A stretch of 14,360 bases of DNA. It comes from DAOMOD01 sp964526035. Lineage in GTDB: Bacteria > Pseudomonadota > Gammaproteobacteria > Xanthomonadales > BPKI01. The stretch lies in the NCBI GenBank assembly GCA_964526035.1, contig CAZGKE010000088.1:1-14360 (forward strand), read 5' to 3'. Below are positions 6,842 to 14,360 of this stretch, in pieces. The position numbers and the translations under genes were made by a program. The notes under the pieces are model-generated. The model saw only the letters and a program-made list of their open reading frames with translations, had not been told where the DNA came from and made no database searches. How positions within the stretch are numbered: position 1 is the stretch's first letter; each line of letters opens with the position of its first letter.

Positions 6842-7618
6842 ATGAAACCCGTGCAGTCCACACAGGTGGTGGTGACGCGACCGGTGGGCGCGGCTGGAGC
6901 GCTGCCGCGCCGACTGTCGGCGGCCGGATTCACGCCGGTGCTGCTGCCCAGCCTCACTCTGGCCGTTGCGCCCGACGCCGACCTGGTGCGTGACCGTCTC
7001 GCCGCACTTCGCGACTGTCACGCCGTGATCGCGGTCAGCGCCAGCGCGGTGCGCTTCGCTCTGCGCATCGCGCCGCAACTAAGGCTGCCGGCCGCTGTCC
7101 GTGGCTACGCGGTGGGCGCCGGAAGCGCGCGGGCGCTGCGCTCGATCTGCGCCGGACCGGTGGAGTGGCCGCCGCAGGCCACCAGCGAGGATCTCCTGCG
7201 GCTGGCCTCGCTCTCCAATGTTCGCGGCAGGCGCGTTGCCATTCTCGCGGCGCCGGGCGGGCGCACCGTCATGGCCGAGACGCTGCGCGAGCGCGGCGCG
7301 GAAGTCGAGGTGATTCACGTCTACCGGCGCCATCCGGCGCGCTGGGACCGCCGCCATCGGCAGCGTCTGCAGCAGCTCGACCGCCCGTGGGTACTGTTGA
7401 CCAGCGCCGAGGCACTGAACAAGCTGCTGCTGTTGGCCGGACCCGAAAAGGTGCGCCTGCTGCGCGGCTGTGCAGTGGTCAGCAGCGCGCGCCTGCAGCA
7501 GATTGCCCAGGAGGCCGGGTTCGCGCGCGTGCAGCGCGCCTCGGGACCTGCAGACGACGCCTTGCTTGCCTGCATTTCCGGTGCAGGTGATGCGCTGCGG
7601 CCGGACAAGGACAGGTGA
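6842..7618 (+). CDS. hemD: Uroporphyrinogen-III synthase
   Basis: HemD closes hydroxymethylbilane with inversion of ring D to give uroporphyrinogen III, the common precursor of heme and siroheme. The protein has 258 residues, normal for this poorly conserved family. Family signals are the opening strand VVVTRPVGAAGALPRRLSAAG (about 9-29), AVSASAVRFAL (64-74), the cross-domain VGAGSARAL (91-99), PPQATSEDLL (110-119), and LAAPGGRTVMAETLRERGAEV (135-155) followed by VYRR. These are the two interlocked domains expected. The frame runs open upstream to 6518, but ATG 6842 gives the family N-terminus, and the upstream part only mirrors the divergent thioesterase gene. hemC is not adjacent. hemX and hemY follow on the same strand, the usual proteobacterial order. 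The C-terminal extension after SGPADDALLACI is short. Confidence 0.92.
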   Translation: MKPVQSTQVVVTRPVGAAGALPRRLSAAGFTPVLLPSLTLAVAPDADLVRDRLAALRDCHAVIAVSASAVRFALRIAPQLRLPAAVRGYAVGAGSARALRSICAGPVEWPPQATSEDLLRLASLSNVRGRRVAILAAPGGRTVMAETLRERGAEVEVIHVYRRHPARWDRRHRQRLQQLDRPWVLLTSAEALNKLLLLAGPEKVRLLRGCAVVSSARLQQIAQEAGFARVQRASGPADDALLACISGAGDALRPDKDR

Positions 7619-7643
7619 ACGGTGCAACGCGGCCGGGTGGACT

Positions 7644-7652
7644 TGATAGCAT
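7644..7652 (+). promoter_or_regulatory. Candidate extended -10 promoter for hemX-hemY
   Basis: TGA-TAGCAT (7644-7652) fits the extended -10 form TGn-TATAAT. It lies 26 nt after the hemD stop and would start a transcript near 7659, just before the hemX ribosome binding site GAGGAG (7666-7671). It could give hemX-hemY expression independent of hemD. No -35 match is evident. Confidence 0.4.
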
Positions 7653-7677
7653 GGGGCATGATTCCGAGGAGCGCTCC

Positions 7678-8898
7678 GTGAGCGAGGACAGCAACAACCC
7701 CAACGGCGTCGATCCGGCCACCGAAATCCCGCGCGCCGCGACCCACTCGATCGAGGCCACACCGGCGGCTCCGAGGCGCGGCAATGGCGTGGCTTGGCTG
7801 GCGCTGCTGCTTGCCCTTGGCGCGGCCGGCTGGCTGGGCTGGCAGTGGTGGGAAGGCCAGCGCGACGCCGGCGAACAAGACCGGGCACGTGTCGATGCCG
7901 CATTGCTCGAAGAACAGATCGAATTTCTGGAAAACCGCCTGCAGCTGCTTGAGGGCGAGCAGTCCCGACTTGCCGCCGACATCGGCGGTCTGCGCACCCG
8001 CGTAGGCGACAACGAGCGCATCAACCGATCGCTGCGTGAGGAGATGCTCGGAGTCGGCGAACGCGCAGCCCTGGTCGAGGACACGGTAGCGCGATTGGCC
8101 GAGCGTCGACTTGAGGGAACGGCGGCGCTGCGTCTGGACGAGGCCGAGTCGCTGCTGCGCATTGCCTACGAGCGTCAGCGTCTGTTCCAGGATCGCGACG
8201 GCGCGCTCGCCGCGCTGCGCCTCGCCGACGCCACGCTGACCACCATCGAGTCAGCGCAGCTCGTCAACCTGCGCCAGACGTTGCGCCGCGAAATCAGCGA
8301 GCTCACCGCAGTGTCGGACATCGACCGCGCCGCCCTGGCTCGGCGTCTCGACGATCTGCGCGGTGTGGTGGCGCGCCTGCCGGACGCAAGACCTCAGGGC
8401 ACAGCCGACAGCACTGCGCCGGCCGCACCGACACTGATCGAGCGACTTTCCGCGGCGCTGACCCGCGTGGTCAGCGTTCGCCGGATCGGCGCGGACGCCG
8501 AGCTTGAGCGCTTCCCCACCGAGGCGCGCCGCGCCGGGCTGACGCTGGAAATCGAGCTGATGCGAACCAGCCTGGCAGCGCGCGACGACGAAGCCTGGCA
8601 GCGCGGCGTCAATCGCATGCAGGTTCTGCTGGCCGAGGGCTTCGAGCCCACGGCGCAGTCGCTTGGTGCGGCCCGCGAGATCGTGGCCGAGCTTTCCGCA
8701 GCGCGATTGGTGGAAGCAGCGCCTGCCCCGGACGCGGCGCTGCGCGAATTGAGCAACCTGCGCGCCATGCGGAGCCTGACTGCTGACCCGGCGCCGTTGC
8801 CACAGGCAGCGCCGCAGGAAGACAGCGCGCCGGAGACCGATGAACCCGTCGAAGACGAGATCGAGCCGGAACCGGACGACGACGAGGACGCTCCGTGA
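7678..8898 (+). CDS. hemX: HemX-like inner-membrane protein
   Basis: The protein has 406 residues from GTG 7678, chosen because GAGGAG precedes it by 6 nt. ATG 7651 and GTG 7615 are in frame but lack such a site. The N-terminus is a short, proline- and alanine-rich cytoplasmic part, followed by one membrane segment (about residues 38-57, ending WLGWQWWEGQ). A long heptad-rich coiled coil covers about 70-150, then the family core EAESLLRIAYERQRLF and ALAALRLADATL. The C-terminus is a strongly acidic, proline-rich tail (about 375-406). HemX is sometimes labelled a uroporphyrinogen-III methyltransferase, but no SAM-binding motif is present here. Its biochemical role is unsettled; a scaffold role at the membrane for the heme pathway is an inference from the gene context. 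The last 4 bp overlap hemY. Confidence 0.88.
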   Translation: MSEDSNNPNGVDPATEIPRAATHSIEATPAAPRRGNGVAWLALLLALGAAGWLGWQWWEGQRDAGEQDRARVDAALLEEQIEFLENRLQLLEGEQSRLAADIGGLRTRVGDNERINRSLREEMLGVGERAALVEDTVARLAERRLEGTAALRLDEAESLLRIAYERQRLFQDRDGALAALRLADATLTTIESAQLVNLRQTLRREISELTAVSDIDRAALARRLDDLRGVVARLPDARPQGTADSTAPAAPTLIERLSAALTRVVSVRRIGADAELERFPTEARRAGLTLEIELMRTSLAARDDEAWQRGVNRMQVLLAEGFEPTAQSLGAAREIVAELSAARLVEAAPAPDAALRELSNLRAMRSLTADPAPLPQAAPQEDSAPETDEPVEDEIEPEPDDDEDAP

Positions 8899-10172
8899 GG
8901 AGCTACATCCTGCTCCTGCTGCTTTTCGGCGTCGCCGCAGGTGCGGCGCTGGCCTGGCAGGGACTGTCCGGCGATCCCGGACTGCTGCGCATCGACATCC
9001 GCGGCTGGCGCATCGAGTCAACCCTGGTGGGCGCGCTGGGCCTGCTGTTGGTCGGCTGGCTGCTGATCCGCCTGATCCTGTGGCTGCTGCGTGCGCCGGT
9101 CGTCGGTGCAGCGCGCCTGGCGCGTCGACGCAATCGCGAGCGCCTGCGGCGCGGCAGCATCGCGCTGCTGGAAGGCCGGTGGGCCAAGGCCGAGAAGCAG
9201 CTCGGGGGCGTCGCCCGCCGCTCCGGACTGCGCCTGCCGGCGCTGCTCGGCGCGGCGCGCGCAGCGCATGCGCGAGGACGCGCCCGTGAGGCCGATGCGC
9301 TTCTGGAGCTTGCGGCCGCCGAAGACGACGGCGGCGCGCTGGCGCGCACCGAGCGTGCAGAACTGCTGCTCAACAGCGGGGACCCCACTGCGGCGGAGAC
9401 GCTGCTGCGCGCCGAGGTCGAGGCCGAACGGCTGCCCCCGGTAGGGTACATCCTGCTCATCCGGGCCCTGCGCCTGCAGGGCGAAAGCGCCGCAGCCCTG
9501 GAGTTTCTGCCGGCGTTGCGGCGCAGCCAGCTGCTCGACGGCAAACGCTTCGATGCCCTTGAAGCTCTTCTGCACTGCGAGACCCTGCACGGCTGCATCG
9601 ACGTGGAAAGCCTGCAGAACGTCTGGAACGAGTTGCCGCGTGCGCTGTCGCGGCGCGACGACATGGTCCTGGCCTATGCAACCCGGGCGCACGCGCTGGG
9701 CGAGAACGCCAGCGCAGCGTCGGTGATCGAGTCGCGCCTGCGCAAGAGCTGGGACGAACCCCTCGCCGCCCTGTACGGCCGTCTCGACGGCGTGCCGGCG
9801 GCGCAACGCCTGCGTGTCGCCGAAGGCTGGCTGAAAAAGCACGCCACCAGCCCGGCGCTGCTGGCGACGCTGGGGCACCTGTGCCGCGCCGAGCAGATCT
9901 GGGGCAAAGCCGAGGACTACCTGCGCCGCGCGCAGGCATTGGGCGCAGGTGCAGATGCCTGGGAGGAACTTGCCGCCGTGCACGCCGACCAGGGCGACAG
10001 CGCACGCGCGCTGATCTGCCTGCGCAATGCCGTGGCGCTGCAGCGCGGCCAGGGTGGAACCCAGGCAGTACCGCTGCGCATCGAGCGCGGCGAACCGGTC
10101 AGCGAACCGCGTGAGGCACGCAGCGACATGGGGTTGCCGCACCTGGAAGGGAGCCGGCTGGATGTGCGCTAG
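8895..10172 (+). CDS. hemY: HemY, TPR-containing inner-membrane protein of the heme locus
   Basis: The protein has 425 residues starting at GTG 8895, which overlaps the hemX stop in the sequence GTGA and has GAGG (8884-8887) at proper spacing. This indicates coupled translation. Two membrane segments lie at about residues 2-21 and 43-65, followed by the arginine-rich ARLARRRNRERLRRGSIALLEGRWAKAEKQL typical of the HemY N-terminal domain. Repeated helical pairs of TPR type fill the rest, for example LGHLCRAEQIWGKAEDYLRRA and LAAVHADQGDSARALICLRNAV near the end. This is the proteobacterial HemY, unrelated to the Bacillus protoporphyrinogen oxidase of the same name. A role in late tetrapyrrole handling or protein complex assembly is inferred from its conserved position behind hemD and hemX. 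Confidence 0.92.
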   Translation: MRSYILLLLLFGVAAGAALAWQGLSGDPGLLRIDIRGWRIESTLVGALGLLLVGWLLIRLILWLLRAPVVGAARLARRRNRERLRRGSIALLEGRWAKAEKQLGGVARRSGLRLPALLGAARAAHARGRAREADALLELAAAEDDGGALARTERAELLLNSGDPTAAETLLRAEVEAERLPPVGYILLIRALRLQGESAAALEFLPALRRSQLLDGKRFDALEALLHCETLHGCIDVESLQNVWNELPRALSRRDDMVLAYATRAHALGENASAASVIESRLRKSWDEPLAALYGRLDGVPAAQRLRVAEGWLKKHATSPALLATLGHLCRAEQIWGKAEDYLRRAQALGAGADAWEELAAVHADQGDSARALICLRNAVALQRGQGGTQAVPLRIERGEPVSEPREARSDMGLPHLEGSRLDVR

Positions 10173-10273
10173 CGGATTGCAGCGCGTTCGCCGTAGTGTG
10201 CGCCGCGCCCTCGGCCTACCGCGCCTCGCACCGTCGGGGTACGGTATGTGTGGCCGCGCGGGCAACCCGGTCG

Positions 10274-10801
10274 ATGTCCCGCCTGGTTGAGCAGATCAAG
10301 GAGGCACTGTCGGCGTTTGCGGCGTGCCAGATCCGGCCTGCGCTGATCGGGGGCCTTGCCTTGTCGGCGCACAAGGTCGTACGCGCCACGCAGGACGTCG
10401 ACTTTCTCGTCGACGCCGTGGATGCCGATGCCCTGCACGACAGGCTGATCGCCCTGGGCTACCGATGCCTCCATCGCAACGAAGATGTTGCGAATTACCG
10501 CCGCGCAGACGAGGCGCTGGACTTGCTGTTTGCCCACCGCCCCATCGCACGCGAGCTACTCGCCTCCGCAGAAGAGCGAGATACCACCATGGGGCAATTG
10601 CGCGTGATCCGTGCGGAAGGACTGATTGCCTTCAAGCTCCAGGGCATCGTCAACGACCCACGGCGCACGCAGGATCTCGAAGATATCCGCGCCCTTCTGC
10701 GCGCGAATCGTGGCGCGCTCAACATGGACGAGATTCGCGAGTATTTCCGCCTGTTTGACCGCGAGCCCCTGCTCGATGAACTCATCACCGAAAACTCCTG
10801 A
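10274..10801 (+). CDS. AbiEii/MNT-like nucleotidyltransferase-fold protein
   Basis: The protein has 175 residues from ATG 10274; the frame is open to 10196, but the upstream part looks non-coding and no ribosome binding site decides the matter. It shows the DNA polymerase beta-type nucleotidyltransferase core. ALIGGLALSAHKVVRATQDVDFLVD (about residues 23-47) contains the Gly-Gly motif, Arg37, and the metal-binding pair Asp41 and Asp43. A third acidic residue is likely Asp83 in ALDLLFAHRP. GLIAFKLQGIVNDPRRTQDLEDIRALL (116-142) is typical of the AbiEii/AbiGii toxin-like family. Such proteins transfer nucleotides to tRNA or proteins, and several are toxins. No AbiEi-type or HEPN/MNT-type antitoxin with a recognisable fold is next to it, so a toxin role is unproven. 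A small overlapping reading frame follows and may be a partner. Confidence 0.82.
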   Translation: MSRLVEQIKEALSAFAACQIRPALIGGLALSAHKVVRATQDVDFLVDAVDADALHDRLIALGYRCLHRNEDVANYRRADEALDLLFAHRPIARELLASAEERDTTMGQLRVIRAEGLIAFKLQGIVNDPRRTQDLEDIRALLRANRGALNMDEIREYFRLFDREPLLDELITENS

Positions 10802-10973
10802 ACGCACGTCCGACACCCCGCTGGCCGGTGAGGGTGGCGTGCCGTTCAAGGCATCCCCCACGGGTGACCCTTATGCGGCCTTGAGCGAGCTGATGGAAGC
10901 CGTCGAAGCCCTCTGTCCCCGCTGGCCTGAGCGGCCTCGCAGGTCTCCAGTGCCGAACGGCTTTCGCCTCTGA
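10776..10973 (+). CDS. Small protein, possible partner of the nucleotidyltransferase
   Basis: The frame has 65 codons from ATG 10776, overlapping the end of the nucleotidyltransferase gene by 26 bp. GTG 10839, with GAGGG (10830-10834) just upstream, would give 44 residues and is the alternative start. The part common to both is protein-like: PFKASPTGDPYAALSELMEAVEALCPRWPERP has an amphipathic helix (PYAALSELMEAVEAL) followed by Cys-Pro-x-Trp-Pro, then a basic proline-rich stretch and the end NGFRL. From memory, short proteins with a DPYAALxxLMxxVEALCPxWPxR pattern occur elsewhere in Xanthomonadales near such nucleotidyltransferases. I cannot verify this here. The N-terminal extension before residue 22 may not be translated. 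An antitoxin or adaptor role is speculation from adjacency. Confidence 0.5.
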   Translation: MNSSPKTPERTSDTPLAGEGGVPFKASPTGDPYAALSELMEAVEALCPRWPERPRRSPVPNGFRL

Positions 10974-11006
10974 CCCGCAAAGGCTCGACGCCTCAGTGTC
11001 GTACGG

Positions 11007-11025
11007 AACTCCCCATCCGGGGTTT
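11007..11025 (+). terminator. Weak hairpin, possible terminator of the nucleotidyltransferase unit
   Basis: CCCC (11011-11014) and GGGG (11019-11022) pair around ATCC, followed by TTT (11023-11025). It lies between the convergent small ORF and ntrC. The stem is only 4 bp and the T-run only 3 nt, so termination is uncertain. Confidence 0.25.
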
Positions 11026-11067
11026 GACCGCCGCTTCTTCCCCTTTCCAGTTCAGCGTCAGCGCCAC

Positions 11068-12454
<1,387 letters not shown>

Positions 12455-12462
<8 letters not shown>

Positions 12463-13489
12463 CGACCTCTCCCAGGGGCAGGCGCACCACGAATGCGGTT
12501 GCACCTGGCCGCGAGTCGAATTCGATGACGCCGCCGTGCTCGCGCGCAATCTCCTGGGCGACGGCCAGCCCCAGCCCGCTGCCGCCGGGACGCCCCGAAA
12601 CGAGCGGCAGGAACAGGCTGCCGGACAGCGCTTCCGGCACGCCGCGACCGTTGTCGTGGACCTCGATGCGCAGCGCCAGACGATATTTGTGCCCATGGAT
12701 GAGCGCGCCCTGTTCGGCGCGGGTGCGCAGCCTGAGCGTGGTGGCGTCCGCCTGCAGCGCATTGCGCACCAGGTTGAGCAGGGCCTGGGTGAGGCGTCCG
12801 GAATGACCGGGCAGTTCCGGAAGGCTGGGGTCGTAGTCGCGCTCCACGGTCAACGCTGCGCCGCCCTCACCCTCGGCGAGTACGCGTACGTGCTCCAGTA
12901 CGGCGTGAACATTGACCGGCGACAGCACCGTTCCGTTCTTGCCGAGACGTCGGTCGAGCAGCGCTGCCAGTCGGTCGGCTTCGTCGATGATCACGCGCGT
13001 GTATTGCGCCAGCGCCGGATCGCCGAGCTTGCGGTCGAGCAGCTGCGCCGCGCCACGCAGGCCCGACAGCGGATTGCGCAGTTCGTGGGCGAGGGTGTGC
13101 AGGCCGGGATCGGGATCCAGGGCCGCCGCAGGCAACAGCGGATGCAGCTCCAGCGCGACGGCGCGCCCCTCGATGCCGGACAGCGGGCTCACGAAGACGT
13201 CGACCGGGGCCTCACCGCTGCCCAGCTTGAGTCCACGCAGGCAGGCGACCCGGGCCTCGTCGCGGGCGCGCGCAGCGCTCGCCGGGAGCCGCGGATCGCC
13301 CGAAATCCTGGCGACCGGTTGGCCGGCCGGGCGGTACAGGCCTGAGCCAAGCAGGGCGCGGGCCGCAGGATTGGCTTCGCGCAGACAGAGGTCGAAGTCG
13401 AGCAACACAAGGCCGGTGGCGACCTGGCCCCACAGGCCGGACAGGACGGCGGGGTCGAGGGCGGTCAGCGCCGGTGCGCTAGCGGCCAC
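12455..13489 (-). CDS. ntrB: Nitrogen-regulation sensor kinase NtrB (NR-II)
   Basis: The protein has 344 residues, close to the E. coli NtrB length. A PAS-like N-terminal domain (about 15-120) includes ATGLVLLDFDLCLREANPAA. The dimerisation/phosphotransfer helix has the H-box LAHELRNPLSGLRGAAQLL with phosphorylated His135. The ATP-binding domain has the N-box NLVRNALQA (Asn243), DNGRG (279-283) and the glycine-rich GGSGLGLA (302-309). The stretch FLPLVSGRPGGSGLGL matches the FxPMVSGRxGGTGLGL form typical of NtrB. No membrane segment is present, so it is a soluble kinase/phosphatase that acts on NtrC and is normally controlled by PII. The start is GTG 13489 without a clear ribosome binding site. 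It overlaps ntrC by 8 bp. Two palindromic repeats lie directly upstream, between it and glnA. Confidence 0.95.
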
Positions 13490-13533
13490 GGCGCACCGAT
13501 TGCGCTGCAGGAGGCACGGCAGCTCCCCCGAAC

Positions 13534-13583
13534 TGTGGGAGGGGCCTCAGCCCCGACCTGTCGGGGCTGAGGCCCCTCCCACA
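13534..13583. repeat. REP-like palindrome with perfect 23-nt arms
   Basis: The left arm (13534-13556, starting TGTGGGAGGGGCCTCAGCCC) and the right arm (13561-13583) are exact reverse complements, with the 4-nt loop CCTG between them. The arm resembles the GTGGGAGSGGCYTCAGCC repeat that I recall as scattered in many copies through Xanthomonadaceae genomes, similar to REP/REPIN elements mobilised by RAYT transposases. It lies 45 nt upstream of the ntrB start. In RNA it would form a very stable hairpin on either strand and could slow transcription or protect the glnA message, but there is no T-run for classical termination. Confidence 0.85.
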
Positions 13584-13621
13584 CAAGACCGGAGGGACTG
13601 AAGTCGAGTGGCCGGACATCG

Positions 13622-13802
13622 TTGCACCTCTAGTGGCCTGTAACACAGGACGCGGAAGATGGATGGCGAAGGGCTGCGTCCGCAGGGCGCCGGTCTGCAG
13701 CGAGGCCCATAGCCGAAGCTATGGGCCGAGTGAAGACCAAGCCATGCGGGCGCAGAACGAGCAAGCCGCTTTCGATTCCTGCGTTACAGGCCACCAGTGC
13801 AA
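13622..13802. repeat. Fold-back (MITE-like) element with terminal inverted repeats
   Basis: Nested inverted-repeat blocks make one long imperfect palindrome of about 181 bp. TTGCAC (13622-13627) pairs with GTGCAA (13797-13802). The 18-nt GTGGCCTGTAACACAGGA (13633-13650) pairs with 13777-13794 with one mismatch. CTGCGTCCGCAGGGC (13674-13688) pairs with 13741-13755 with two mismatches, and GGTCT (13692-13696) with AGACC (13734-13738). The centre is GGCCCATAGC-CGAA-GCTATGGGCC (13704-13727), a perfect 10-bp hairpin with a tetraloop. No transposase is encoded, and no clean target-site duplication is evident. It lies between the glnA stop and ntrB. It could be a non-autonomous mobile element or a structured RNA/DNA element. 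Short open frames across it are by-products of the palindrome. Confidence 0.75.
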
Positions 13803-13856
13803 ACCGGGCGCGTACGCGTCCACCGAGGTATTCGATGACCGGCCATCGAGCGCGCA

Positions 13857-14360
13857 TCAGATCGCGTAGTACATCTGGTACTCGATCGGATGCGTGGCGG
13901 CGCGGTAGGCGGTGACCTCCTTCGACTTGAGCGCGATGTAGCCGTCGATGAAGTCATCGGAGAACACGCCGCCGGCCTTCAGGAACTCACGGTCGTTGTC
14001 CAGCGCGTCGAGGGCCACATCGAGACTGTGCGCCACCTGCGGAATGGTCTTTTCCTCTTCCGGCGGCAGGTCGTACAGATCCTTGTCCATCGCCGGACCC
14101 GGATCGATCTTGTTGCGGATGCCATCGAGCCCGGCCATCAGCAGCGCGGTGAAGGTGAGATAGCCGCTGTTGACCGGATCCGGGAAGCGGATCTCGATGC
14201 GCCTTGCCTTGGGGCTCGACACCCACGGTATGCGGCAGGATGCGGAGCGGTTGCGCGCAGAGTAGGCCAGCATCACCGGTGCCTCGAAGCCGGGCACCAG
14301 GCGCTTGTAGCTGTTGGTGGTGGAGTTGGCGAAGGCGTTGATGGCGCGGGCGTGCTTGAA
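13857..14360 (-). CDS. glnA: Glutamine synthetase type I, C-terminal part (5' end beyond the window)
   Basis: The last 167 residues of a GlnA of the adenylylated type I-beta class are present; the frame is open to the window edge and ends in TGA at 13857-13859. GlnA condenses ammonia and glutamate to glutamine using ATP. The fragment starts in FKHARAINAFANSTTNSYKR and contains PGFEAPVMLAYSARNRSAS, with active-site arginine and glutamate-loop residues, then RRIEIRFPDPVNSGYLTFTALLMAGLDGI. KDLYDLPPEEEKTIPQVAHSL holds the conserved adenylylation tyrosine (codon 14073-14075), equivalent to E. coli Tyr397. The end YQMYYAI replaces the usual YYSV. It lies upstream of and in the same direction as ntrB and ntrC, as in the enteric glnALG operon, but with a 367-bp gap filled by two palindromic repeats. 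Confidence 0.97.
   Translation of the reverse strand, partial: FKHARAINAFANSTTNSYKRLVPGFEAPVMLAYSARNRSASCRIPWVSSPKARRIEIRFPDPVNSGYLTFTALLMAGLDGIRNKIDPGPAMDKDLYDLPPEEEKTIPQVAHSLDVALDALDNDREFLKAGGVFSDDFIDGYIALKSKEVTAYRAATHPIEYQMYYAI

Noticed and set aside
9018..10265. A 415-codon minus-strand frame opposite hemY
   Set aside because: It is antisense to hemY with no ribosome binding site, and its composition (Gln, Arg, Ala) is that of a mirror frame. The similar minus-strand frame at 8251-9021 is rejected for the same reason.
10274..10801. A complete AbiE phage-defence toxin-antitoxin system
   Set aside because: Only the nucleotidyltransferase-like half is present. No AbiEi-type winged-helix antitoxin precedes it; hemY is directly upstream.
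13832..13849. Small hairpin TCGATG-ACCGGC-CATCGA after the glnA stop as a terminator
   Set aside because: The stem is 6 bp with a 6-nt loop and has no T-run on the minus strand, so it is not a convincing intrinsic terminator.
13633..13869. Short open frames on both strands across the fold-back element (78 and 75 codons)
   Set aside because: They follow from the palindrome itself, lack ribosome binding sites, and overlap the repeat arms; they are not credible transposase remnants.

Overview
The window is high-GC, densely packed DNA from a gammaproteobacterium. The best guess is the Xanthomonadales/Lysobacterales (Lysobacter, Xanthomonas or Rhodanobacter-like). This rests on the combination of SecB, HemX/HemY and a glnA-ntrB-ntrC arrangement, and on a GTGGGAGSGGCYTCAGCC-type palindromic repeat that I recall as common in that order. 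No plasmid, phage or complete insertion sequence is visible.

Layout. Positions 1-795 (+) hold the C-terminal part of a TolC-type outer-membrane efflux protein, closed by a strong intrinsic terminator (835-866). A slightly lower-GC stretch follows, with one unrecognised exported protein (1155-1802, +), a 19-bp tandem duplication and an inverted repeat. From 1995 to 6759 all genes are on the minus strand. In transcription order they are a YiiD_C-type hot-dog thioesterase, a small lipoprotein, a SulP anion transporter with a STAS domain, then a membrane-anchored rhodanese (YibN-like), secB and gpsA. The last three keep the enterobacterial yibN-(grxC)-secB-gpsA order, but grxC is absent. Recognisable -10 elements precede the thioesterase, the rhodanese and secB.

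A plus-strand block from 6842 to 10973 starts with hemD-hemX-hemY: uroporphyrinogen-III synthase and two inner-membrane proteins of the heme locus, with hemX and hemY overlapping by 4 bp. After it come an orphan AbiEii/MNT-like nucleotidyltransferase and a small overlapping reading frame that may be its partner.

The right end (11068-14360, minus strand) is the nitrogen-control block glnA (partial) -> ntrB -> ntrC. The sensor kinase and the sigma-54 activator overlap by 8 bp. The 367 bp between glnA and ntrB hold two strong palindromic elements. One is a compact REP-like hairpin with perfect 23-nt arms (13534-13583). The other is a fold-back element of about 181 bp with terminal inverted repeats (13622-13802) that looks like a MITE or a structured-RNA element. 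These palindromes and the nucleotidyltransferase/small-ORF pair are the parts most worth following up. The rest is conserved housekeeping.
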